Below, piece after piece: positions 26,801 through 36,997 of a stretch of 64,000 nucleotides of DNA. This DNA is from Bisporella sp. PMI_857. Taxonomy: Eukaryota; Ascomycota; Leotiomycetes; Helotiales; Helotiaceae. The notes under the pieces are model-generated. The model was not told where the DNA came from and did not search any database. It saw only the letters and a program-made list of their open reading frames with translations. Position numbers and translations under genes: made by a program. Position 1 is the stretch's first letter; every line of letters starts with the position of its first letter. Location of the stretch: the NCBI GenBank assembly GCA_021307315.1, contig JAJSPD010000013.1, forward strand, positions 868,001 to 932,000, written 5' to 3'.

Positions 26801-29649
26801 CGGAAGGGGGCCACGGTATCCATTTTGTAAAAACGTGCCAGCCTTGCCAGAGCAAAACTGCGCGTTTTGCGATGGGTTATTCGTTCGGCACATGTTTTGC
26901 ATACCAAGTTTAGTTCCTACAGTAAAGCTGGTAGGCTGGGGTGGATGGCTGATGGTAACACGCCTCCCCCTCGGGTCGCTTAGCTTCGCTACACAAAATA
27001 GAGAAGCTAACTACAGTAAGTCAGGTATTGAATCAGCCTACTTTATGTTATTCCACTAATCTACTACTACTGCTTTACAGTTACTGTAATAATGTCTTTA
27101 CAGCATTCTTCCTCGCACTATTTTCATGTCCTTCTCCTGTTTCAAATCCCAATGCCGGGTGATTGTGATCTTCTGCTCGCGGAAGTTCGTCCTCTTTTCC
27201 AGACCGCTATTGATAATCACCCTGCATACAGGAGTCACAGTAGTCACTACGGTCGTACACAAATCCAATAAAAGAACAAATGTTGCACGGGACGGGAATG
27301 GTCTAGTCGGTGCACCCTTTGCTCTCTAATTTTTTAATTTTTTATAAAAAAAGCTGGGTATTCTCCGTCGACAGGCGAATTGATGGCAAGCTGTGTGTTG
27401 TGTGCTACAATGGTGACATGGAATGAGAGGCCTTTACCATTTCTTGAATCGCTCAAACCTCAGCTCCGTCAAGTCGCATCATCCTCATATTGTCAGACGG
27501 GACGGCCAGATATAACCCCTCGGATTATGTATATTTCGGGAGCAGGATCAGATCAGCAGGACTGCACTAGAGTGTCGGTACGTCCCATTCCTTGCCATTC
27601 CATATGCAGCCTGCACAATCCCCGAACTTTCATCACCCCATGCTGCCTCGCTCAATTTATCTCTTCAGCTGGAAAACCATTTTTATTTTCGGAAACCGGC
27701 TGGTCTTGGCACCACACATGCCACCATCCCTTTGCAGCCTTTGCTTTTCCTCGCTTGAGCCTAAAGCCTAAGCCCATCCCAGTGCTTCGGGTGTGGCATT
27801 CCCTCTCGTGGTTTCTGGACGTGGGTAGGCGCTTTGCTGTTGTGCTCTCAGGATGTCGTACGACCGCAGTATATTTCCCGGGCCTGGGACTTCTCGACGA
27901 CGACTCGGTCGTACCATGACAATACATAATGTCTTCCGTCGCCATACAACATACTCGTACATGAGCATCGAGCCTTGCCAGTCAATCATATGAGCAAGAT
28001 TCAATATTGACTTGGTTACGGGTTCTGGCAAAACGCAGTCTTGGCAATATATCCACCACCCAATACCCGATGGCAGGATGCGCCCAAAAGAATCCCGGAT
28101 AAATGAGCAAGAAAAACTCGAAAAGTAGAGCAGAGCCTCAAAGGAATGAGAGTATGTCACAGCGAACCAATAGATCTACGTAGACGGCTCAATATGCATA
28201 CCACCAGACCACATATCAAGGGCCTAAATTTGAAATGCCACAGCCTGGTCAGAGGCGTACCACACCATGTGCTCCATGCCAGCCCTGAAAACTTTGATTG
28301 AGATAAGATTTCAGCCATCAGCATCTTCAGATCTAACTGCTCTAAGATTCTGGCTGTTGCCCGCAGCCAGAGCCGTCCAGACAGGAACATTGGTAAGATG
28401 TAACCCCAACGGTTACTAAGTACGTCGGCCCTAATTTTATTGATGGCTCCCCAAGTTCAGAATACTTCCTTCCAAAACATTTCTCCAAGGCCTCAAAATC
28501 GAATAATTCATGTATGGTAGCACAGCATAGCCGACATGTCTCAAGGGCTCGCTTCCGGATTCAAGAGAAAGGAGACGGCACGCTGCAGGATGGAATGTTC
28601 AATCTAGAGCCATAATTGCTTTTGTGTATCTCTCCCGGGTGGTCTACTATGTACTTACACAAAGGCTCCCGTGAATTTAATTGACGGTAAGGCCGAAAGA
28701 CGGGTCAATCTCATTTACCTCAGTTTTTCCCTAGAACCGACAACCCCATATGCGCTTGATTCTAGAGCCGAGCTTTTTGGTTACGAAATTACCCGAATCA
28801 AGAAAGCAAGTGTTGTAAGGAGGCTCCAGATCACAGCTTCCAAAACCGTTTGTGGAGTCCTATCAACATTATTTTGATTTTGGCCATCTCATCTGATTAG
28901 GTGGCGTCGAGATATTGAGCCATAATTTTCCTACCATTAACCTTCAATTCAATGCATGTCCCATCCAAAATGGCTACGGAGGCATGTCAACATGAACCAG
29001 GTAACTCTAAGTCTATCAGTCAGGCAGTAAGCGGATAATCCCGTGTATACCTTAGGTCTACGTTTTTGTCACGTTCCGCATGCAAAGATTAGACCTCCCA
29101 TGTCGTCTTTGATGCGCCCCCATCGCCCACATTGTAACCCTCTTTGTCTTCCACCCACTCAGCAGTTTATCGATTTGCGAAGAATGTCGTAATTAAGCTA
29201 GACTTACCAGATGGAATAGCCGGTGGTCCTAGATCTGGACCTAAACTGAATAGCAATGCCTTGGCGCATTCTCACCATTCACAAATCTTCTCATGTATAC
29301 GTAATCCTCACGGCCATCACATCAAATTATCTTTCTCCAAGTTTGGGACGCTAGATTCCTTTCCACAGCAGCCCTGGGCGCCAGAAAGACCACATTGGCA
29401 ACCAGCCAGTAGCCACGTCGCCTGAACCTGCTCAATCCTCGTGAATCCCTATGCAAGCCCTCGGGCTAGTTTCCCAGCCGTTCACCCTAGCCCTAAAGCT
29501 CTTGGAGCCATCTCCGCAACACTGGGATGACTGGGAAGGAGCTGGAAAATGAGACAAAGAAGCTTGTGTTGTACTTAGGAAAGCTGTTTCATGCTAGAGC
29601 CTGGAATATTAAGTTGTTTTTCTTAGCAACAATTCTTTCCAAAACTTTA

Positions 29650-30290
29650 ACACCCAAATGCTTCTGAGACATTCAAATCAGCGTTGGCTGGCGGGTTGAA
29701 TACACAATTATACCAGTTTAGACAAACACCTTTCAAGAAAACACAAAGGCACAACTTTTGTAGCTGCCGGTCAAGTTTCAATATAGTGTATCTGTTTGAT
29801 AGAGGAGTTTTATCAATATCTATTGTCACTCTTGGTCAAGCGATTCATGATACCATAGATCGATGAGCATTCAACTCCTGGTTCCCGTAAGCATTTAACT
29901 TACACTTTATCACAATTCCGCCCAAGTACTGTACATTCAACAATGTAGGGGAAAAGAGCTGCTAAACTCTCAACATTGTCATCACCTTCCTCCTTCTCAA
30001 GCTGATCAACAAGCCCTTTGGTGTTCGTTGAATAGACGCTGTAGTTGCTTTTGCGGATCTATCACAAAATCTACAGCTTCTTCCCATTCCATTACAGAGC
30101 CACAGTATAGCAAACCATGAGATGACCGATTATCAACAGACCCTTTCTCGACAGCAACACCAATGACAGCAGTTCAACAACTAATCGCCATTGCTATTGC
30201 TGAATAGCTTCATAAGAGTTCTGAGAATTCTCAACAAATCATCACAAAACCTGATCGATTCCGAAACCGTGCTCCTAGGGACAGAAACTA
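29650..30290 (-). pseudogene. Possible decayed protein-coding stretch, family unknown
   Basis: On the minus strand several stretches read like real protein but lie in different frames. One (about 30235-30175) contains DDLLRILRTLMKLFSNSNGD. A second (about 30165-30030) contains VEKGSVDNRSSHGLLYCGS and EWEEAVDFVIDPQKQLQRLF. A third (about 30020-29910) contains LVDQLEKEEGDDNVESLAAL and FPYIVECTVLGRNCDK. A last frame at 29829-29647 follows a GTAAGT donor. The shift between segments two and three sits inside continuous protein-like sequence, pointing to a frameshift rather than an intron. The family is not recognised. Confidence 0.3.
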
Positions 30291-31299
30291 TACAAAAGGT
30301 TCAAATTAAAAATAATGCTCTTGCGCGAAAATGCTAGGAAACCACCAACACTACCATCCAACCCCGCAAACCGTCTCACTCTCCACTCCCCATCCGCCAA
30401 GCCATCCAGGTCTCATCCCTTCCCTCATCCTACCCACGAACAAGAAAAAGCTTATAGGCGGGAAGATACGTAAGGGACATCACGGTACTCTCCAATTAGT
30501 ACTGTTAGAACTCAGAGGTCCTGGGGGTGGAAGTCTAGAGCTGGCCCGAATAATTGATCAAGGCATTGGCGAAAAGGCACGACTCGCGCTGGCAGGATAT
30601 CCAAGCTCGAGCTAAACCTGCACAAGCTACCTTTCCCGTGCTCACATACTTCTTGTGTTGCGCTAGCCCGTTCGCACACCACCACCCCAAGAACGATAAC
30701 TCCCTCCGTGTGGTCCAGGCTGGTTCCCGTAGAGTTAAGGTTTTCAGACCAAACAAGCGCTTTCGCACGGGACGGACGAGCTACTGTAAGTACTATACAA
30801 AAGGGATCGGTGGTGCCGTAGTCACAAGGGATGCGTGGAATGGCCCGGTATCCTGGGTGGGAATTCAAACCATATGGCTCCTCAGCCCCCGGATGGTGCC
30901 GTGTTCATTGAAGTCTGTTTGATTGTTGGTAGTTCGTTGGTGAAAGTCTGATGCCCATGTCCTGCTTGAGGCGGAAGATGCGTTTGAGTTCCGTGGTCGC
31001 CAGTGAACCCCTTCTTCCACGCGTCCCTTGATATTGGGAGCAGGCGTCCATGTCAGAAATATATGATACTTAGTGTGAGTAACTAAGTAAAAGAAAGTCT
31101 ATAAGCGAGGATGCAGCATAAGCCTGATTCTCGCTAAAACCTTGTTCAGAAGATACGTAAAGATAAAGATGAGCAGTTCATGGTTGTGAACCGTAAATAA
31201 GTGTTATACTCATATATTTCTAGTGTGTAATTTTACCATAAACTTGAATAAAGAATATTTGCCATAAATACAATCCCTTAGCATATCCAATTTCACATT

Positions 31300-33048
31300 T
31301 TACGATTTTCCTTTATATTCCTCTGGACCGATCATAAGCTCTGGTCTGACCAGCTTGTCAAAGTCCTCTTCACTCAAAGCCTTCAGTTCCATAGCTGATG
31401 CCTTCAAGGTTAGGCCCTTCTTATGGGCATTCTTTGCGACCTTGCTTGCCATGTCGTACCCGATCTTGGGGTTGAGACATGTCACTAACATCAATCTTTT
31501 TCTTCAGTTAGCCTGTTTCTAGACCTCACCTGTGGAGCTTGACTTACGATTCATTCACGATAGAAGAGATCTTTTCTTCGTTAGCTTGTAGTCCTGCTAC
31601 CAGGTTCTTTTCGAAACTTCTCGCCCCATCGCTCAAAATTCTAACACTATGTAATAAGTTTCTGATCATCAAAGGTTTGAAAACATTCAATTGGAAATGT
31701 CCGTTCATTCCTCCGATCGTTGTAGCGGCATCATTGCCAATAACCTGTGCACAAACCATTGTCAGAGCTTCGGCTTGTGTTGGGTTGACCTTTCCTGGCA
31801 TGATGGAGCTTCCTGGCTCATTTTCTGGGAGGGCGAGTTCGCCCAAGCCGCAGCGCGGACCGGAACCTTCCAAGCGGATATTATGGGCAATTTGAAACAG
31901 AGACGAGGCGAGTGTTTTGAGTGAGCCCGACGCTTGGACAATTGCATCGTGGGCAGAAAGGGCCTCAAACTTGTTTGGTGCAGTCTTAAATTCAGTGCCG
32001 GTTATTTTGCTGACCTCCTCTGCTACGGCTTCTGCAAACCCCACGTAGGTGTTGATTCCTGTTCCCACAGCAGTTCCGCCTTGAGCCAAAAGCCGAAGAT
32101 CTGGGAGGGAGGATTGAACGCGTTGAATGCCAAAGTCGAGCTGAGCAACGTAACCAGAAAACTCTTGCGCCAATGTCAATGGTGTGGCATCTTGCAAATG
32201 TGTACGTCCAATCTTAATAATCTTCTTCGTTTCGAAGTCGTCCACCTTGGCTTGCAGAGCATCTCGGAGTGATTTGATTGATGGCAGAAGCTCGTTCTCA
32301 ATTTCAAGGACTGCAGCAATGTGCATGACGGTGGGGAATGTGTCATTCGAGGATGCACTCATATTAACGTGATCGTTTGGGTGAACTGGTTTCTTGGAGC
32401 CCATCTTACCACCTATAATTTCAATTGCTCGGTTGGAGATGACCTCATTGGCATTCATGTTTGACTGTGTTCCTGAGCCGGTCTGCCAAACAACAAGAGG
32501 GAAGTGGTCGATAAGCTTGCCATCCGCCACTTCTTTGGCTGCTTGTTGAATTGCTTCACCGATCTTAGGATCAAGTCCAAATCTCATGTTCACAGAAGCT
32601 GCAGCTCCCTTGAGAATACCGAACGCCTTGATAATGGGTGGTGGCATGCGATCCTGGGGCTGATTGATTCTGAAGTTCTCCAGCGACCGTTCCTAAAGTC
32701 CATCAGCACCTCCTCGCCCCATTTCTTGACTCTGTATACCGTTTGCGCCCCCCAATATTTATCTGCCGGCACCTGAACCTCGCCAAAGGCGTCTGATTCT
32801 GTCCTTGTCTCCGCGATAGCCATTGTGCGTGCCGATGCGTGAAACGACTTGTAGGATGGTAACGAGCTTTGCAGCAGGGGTTTCGATAATGTTTTTGAAC
32901 TTCGAGCGAGCTGGCGTGCAGCAGGGGCCCAGTTGCTTGTGGAGGGAGGAGTTGTAAGAAAAGTACGACTTGTGGTAGAGGCCCTCGGTCTGGCTTTGAC
33001 AGCTGATCGCGGGCCTGCCAGCAAGCTCGACCGGCAAGAGCGCAACAT
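31300..33048 (-). CDS. FUM1: Fumarate hydratase (fumarase, class II)
   Basis: Converts fumarate and malate in the mitochondrial TCA cycle; fungal fumarases usually also occur in the cytosol. Exons 33048-32740, 32692-31548 and 31495-31300 give 549 residues. The first 75 residues are rich in Arg/Ser/Ala without acidic residues, a typical mitochondrial presequence. A second in-frame ATG at residue 76 ([14 protein letters not shown]) begins the mature-type protein. Conserved parts include [27 protein letters not shown] and the superfamily signature [13 protein letters not shown] near residue 395-407. The first intron interrupts WGAQT/ERSLENF and the last interrupts [12 protein letters not shown]. 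Introns are 47 and 52 bases. It is monofunctional and housekeeping. Confidence 0.96.
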
Positions 33049-33400
33049 AATAACGGCGATTTAACCTTCCACTTATGTACAACTAGCAACGCCAAATGCA
33101 GAGCAAATGCAAGCTCGATGCTGGGAATATTTTATGTATGTCGATTGATTCTTTTCGATGCACCAGTATTGGATCCAAGCTCTTTCGTCACAATGACTGG
33201 GACGACTACCAAAATTTTTAGGTTCCGAGCTTTCCCGGCTCGCCAAAACTCGGTATTAAGATCGGATCCCTTAGATTGTCGCTTAATAAAAGGGGCAAAT
33301 AGGGGTCAAGTTTGCTTTTCAAACTTGCAAGTCTAAGCCTGCTTACTCCATGTGTGCTTGTCTCTTCAATCATGGTACAGTCTTAATTTGTTTCTCAATT
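33049..33400. promoter_or_regulatory. Fumarase upstream region
   Basis: About 350 bases between the fumarase start (-) and the end of the regulator pseudogene (-). It should contain the fumarase promoter. No particular motif was recognised. Confidence 0.4.
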
Positions 33401-35544
33401 TCACTCACGGTGCCCTCCTACCTCTTCCCATAAAATATCAAGGTACTCATCCCAACGCTTGCTCCATAATATCCTAGCCAAAAGTGTTCTGGCTTCGCTC
33501 GTTTCCCCAGTTCTCAATCACACAAGAAATCTCTAAGCCTGTCTATAAACCGGCTCTGTACCTTCTTGTCGACAGCGGGAATAGCTCCAATTATCAACAA
33601 CCAAAACAGCTTTGCCTCTCCATCTACTGCCCCACGAACATCGCCCATTACGCGTCTAGAGCACTCTCTAGCCAGCCCTGGAATCTGCCTATCATGAATT
33701 GCGATACCCTCGAAAGGAAGCCGAGGTCTCTCAGATAGATATGAGCGAAATACTGGCCGCCATACAACAAGCAATATCTAGCTTGCTATACTTCACCGCC
33801 AGATCTAGCGAGAAGCACGCTGGATGTTTCTCTGAACAAGATACATCTTATCACCATACCACATATTATCAGCTTCAATGTCCCTGGGCTTCTTTGAATC
33901 CATGACCATAGACGGGTAATGCAGGTCATTGAAAATTATGGAGGGGTCTGAAGTCATTGACGAGAAATCGACGGTGTAGTCTGGAGGGCGGGGCATCGTA
34001 GCCAAGATGGAGCTTCGAGGACATGTGGTTATCTTGTATTTAGGGATATCTAAGCCTGACGAGGCAAGCGGGAGTATATTGGTTGGTACTGAAAGCACGT
34101 TAGAAGTGTTGAATTCTGCCCTGATTTTTTTAAATTGTAAGCATAAGCATGAATTTGGAAAGCACAAAGCATACGGCAATTTGACGCTGCAGAGTGGGTG
34201 GAAAGCTCGCACTCCTGAAGCCGCCCCTCGAGTTTACCATATGATTTAAACACTTTAGATGTGTTTTCATGGCTTCTTCATCACCATTATTTGCCTATAG
34301 TATAACATCAATCTTCTGAACATAGAATGAGTAAACTGCATACCTTGTACATGAGTATGGCGGTAACTGCACCCACTATGCCATCGCTGACCGAATTAAT
34401 ACTAGATTTTAGTCGTTCGTTGACTTCTCGAGTTGCTTCCATTCTTAGCACTAACAACTTAGCTAGATCACCAAGAGGTGTTTTTATTGTTTTGCAAGCG
34501 GGATAATGAGCTACAACGAGAGTCTTGGAATAAGCATACAAAGATCAGTAAGAATATATGTCAAAGGAATGCCCATAGCTTTAGGGTATACTCAAAGGCG
34601 TTGCATGTCTTTTCTATGTCTAACCAACTGAGTTTTCAGAAGCCTTGAAGTTACAATATTTACGAAAGCCCAGGAACTAGGGAGTCAGCTTTCACGAAGC
34701 CAAGAGCTTACCTATAGCTGCATGATAATACGCTGGATCCTGAAGACTCGCTTGAAACCATGACATTCTCACGGCCGTCGAAAGCATTGACGATTCAGCT
34801 TGGGTTTTAACTTAAATCCTCAGTATAGTTGCAATCGATAGGCGTAGATCCTACTCACTGAAATTATGAACAAAAAACTGTATTTGCGGTATGGGGGTTA
34901 TAGGAAAGCCAGAGAGCGGACTAAGCATCGTTGTTTCCAGGGTAATATTCCCCAAGAGGTCCTATCCTTGAAATATCTTTTCAGCGAATTCCCTTTGGTA
35001 ATTAGTTGTGTTGTGAATTGACGTGTCTTATATTATGACACTAGTCTCGCTAGGGCGTGGATTCCGTCTAGCATCTAGCTTTCCCTCTAGCTCTGAGGCT
35101 GATACGGGGACTCAAAGAGGAGATCATCATTCCATCTTGCCTCATTATTTTGCCATCTACACAACAGGTCCTCATAGACTCATCCGGCAAATTTAGGTCT
35201 TGGCGCGGGTACACACTGACTTGCTTTTCAATAGAAATATTGTAAGTTGTGTTCGACTTCCACGCTGATGAAAATTATTCACTGTTATCAATTGGTAATT
35301 CTTCTTGGAATATTATGAGAGTCTCAATGCAAAACTTAGCCCTCCGGAATCACAAAAGACTACTAAATAGACTAGGAGATATCAGTCTCGTACTCACTGC
35401 CTCTCGAATGATAGACCGATCATCTTCATTGGGTTTAAGCACGTCGGTATTCAGGTTAAAGAAGTGAAAAGTTTGCGACTCGAATGCTTTGCAGGAAGCC
35501 TTTTCTTTTCCTTTTCCTTTTCTTCTCGCACGAGGAGTAGACAT
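33401..35544 (-). pseudogene. Fungal_trans_2 (PF11951-like) regulator, pseudogene
   Basis: Pieces of a fungal-specific transcription regulator appear in order on the minus strand but in broken frames. The N-terminus at 35544 starts MSTPRARRKGKGKEKASC and continues SQTFHFFNLNT...NEDDRSIIREA to a GTGAGT donor. Later pieces are MLSTAVRMSWFQASLQDPAY (about 34800-34720), EATREVNERLKSSINSVSDG then IVGAVTAILMYK (34440-34345), a THSAASNCRM.. block (34200), FNDLHYPSMVMDSKKPRDIE (33930-33870), VDGEAKLFWLLIIGAIPAVD (33630-33570) and, after another shift, TLLARILWSKRWDEYLDILW (33490-33430). Stops and shifts separate them. No zinc cluster is seen at the N-terminus; family members without one are known. 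Non-functional status is strongly supported; exact breaks were not mapped base by base. Confidence 0.68.
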
Positions 35545-36279
35545 TTCTGCTGGCCGAATAGTTAATATGCGCGATCGCATATAACAGTATGTCCCATAAC
35601 AACGCTATTTTGTATGGATCTGGAGAGGCTAATTGATGCGCATAAAGTGGCGAACACAGCCAATCTGAAGAAGTATTCCCATGCAGGGTTGGTAAGCAAC
35701 CATGCATATGATGAATGGGGGCTGAAAATACTCCATCAAACTAGCAATTAGGTAAAGCATCAAGTCGCACACCCGATTACCAGTTCTGGGTTAGTAATTG
35801 ATCTTTAGTATATCTTACCTAAGGCACTATTGATAGGATGGACTTGCGCACAAATCTGTTTAAATCTAGTTGTCGCCCGCAATACTAGTCAGTACTTTGC
35901 CACACAGGTCAGCAAGATGTCACCTAATTAGGTTTATCCTTCGTCACATTCTGATTGCTGAAGGACCAGCACTCGCTGCACACAGGCCTCCTTATCATGA
36001 GGTTGAGCCTTTGGTCCGCTAAAGTATAAATTTCTCATGGGAAGGAACTCCTGTAGAAGCGAAAGCCACGTCCAACGGTGGAGTTGCTTTCGACCAGCAA
36101 AAACGTTGACTTTGGCAGTATCCTCTGAGTGCTGCAAATTCCCATCGAGTTAAATAATCTCGCTAGGGGTTTCCTTGAGAGCCCCTTACATAGCTTCTGT
36201 GTGTGTTAATAATACCGCAGGCAATGAGCCATTCCGGATGAAAGCCGCAGTCGCCTCCAGCTGACCTACCTTATACTTA

Positions 36280-36997
36280 CACCAAGAATAGTACTATTGT
36301 TGCCTCCCAGCGCTGAGTGATGAACGATCCATCAGATTGTAACCTGTACCAGCGTCAAGCCTTGTGCCTTGACATCAGTATCGAATTTCTTCAGAGTATC
36401 ACGAAGATCGCTGGCGCCGAAGAGACGCTGCACAGCATTACCAAGCGGTCATTGTTACCAAACCAAACGCCCTCGTGCTCGTAGTTGATCAGTTTGCTAG
36501 TCAAGAATTCTTCATCGAGAGTTTTGAGTTCACCCTTGACACCACTCCGCTCGCATAGCTTCAAGACCTTCTCCAAGACGTCCGGCAGGATGTTATAAAC
36601 GTCCCGCTGTAGTGGACCTATCGCCAGACACGATATATAGATATATACAGAGAATATCCTTGCAAGAGCTGCCTACTCCCTTGGGCCATTGAAGATGCTG
36701 TAAGCTTGAGCTGACCGATCCCTGCAAGGCTCAGTTGCTTATATCTCCGCTGTGGTCTGTCTGCATGTTCGTATACGCCTTAGCATCGATGTCGAAGTTG
36801 TTGATTAGCCCTTTTGATTTGCCTAGCAATTGCCCTGAACGCCTTGGATTCAGCGGTAGATATCTGGCAGCAGTGTCCAAGCGGTTGGTGCTGAGCTTTA
36901 TGAGCTTAATGGGTAGGTTCTTCACAGATTCAACATCCTCAAATCCCGTCAGGCTCATCCCCAAAGAAGGTGTTCCAAATGTAAGTTGACGAGCCAT
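36280..36997 (-). pseudogene. Aldo-keto reductase, pseudogene with deletions
   Basis: The minus strand from 36997 reads MARQLTFGTPSLGMSLTG, then NRLDTAARYLPLNPRRSGQL and DIDAKAYTNMQTDHSGDISN, the N-terminal third of an AKR7/aflatoxin-aldehyde-reductase-like enzyme including the catalytic Asp of LDTAARY. It then stops. After about 180 bases homology resumes at DVLEKVLKLCERSGVKGE and EEFLTSKLINYEHEGVWFGN, so roughly 100 residues of the barrel are missing, plus a second internal gap between those two segments. A one-base deletion near 36450 shifts the frame (the LGNAVQRLFGASDL-like text is only readable in the next frame), and a TGA sits where Arg is expected in the 'xIRWIVHHSALGG' segment near 36335. 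The C-terminus is absent. Clearly non-functional. Confidence 0.75.

Larger units (their letters stand above)
23027..31299. other. Gene-poor region of about 8.3 kb
   Basis: No intact gene can be supported. It contains the upstream region of the zinc-finger regulator, a trinucleotide repeat, a GA/poly-G run, several copies of the palindromic motif ACTGTACAGT and variants, and a possible decayed coding stretch at 29.6-30.3 kb. Open frames such as 27380-27919 (+, 179 codons) and 26625-27059 (+) have no recognisable domain and no supporting splice structure. A long non-coding RNA or an old, eroded transposon cannot be excluded. Confidence 0.5.

Noticed and set aside
26625..27059. Plus-strand open frame of 144 codons
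   Set aside because: Composition does not look coding, no family is recognised, and it lies in the gene desert.
27380..27919. Plus-strand open frame of 179 codons
   Set aside because: No recognisable domain, competing minus-strand frames of similar length, and no supporting splice structure; treated as chance.
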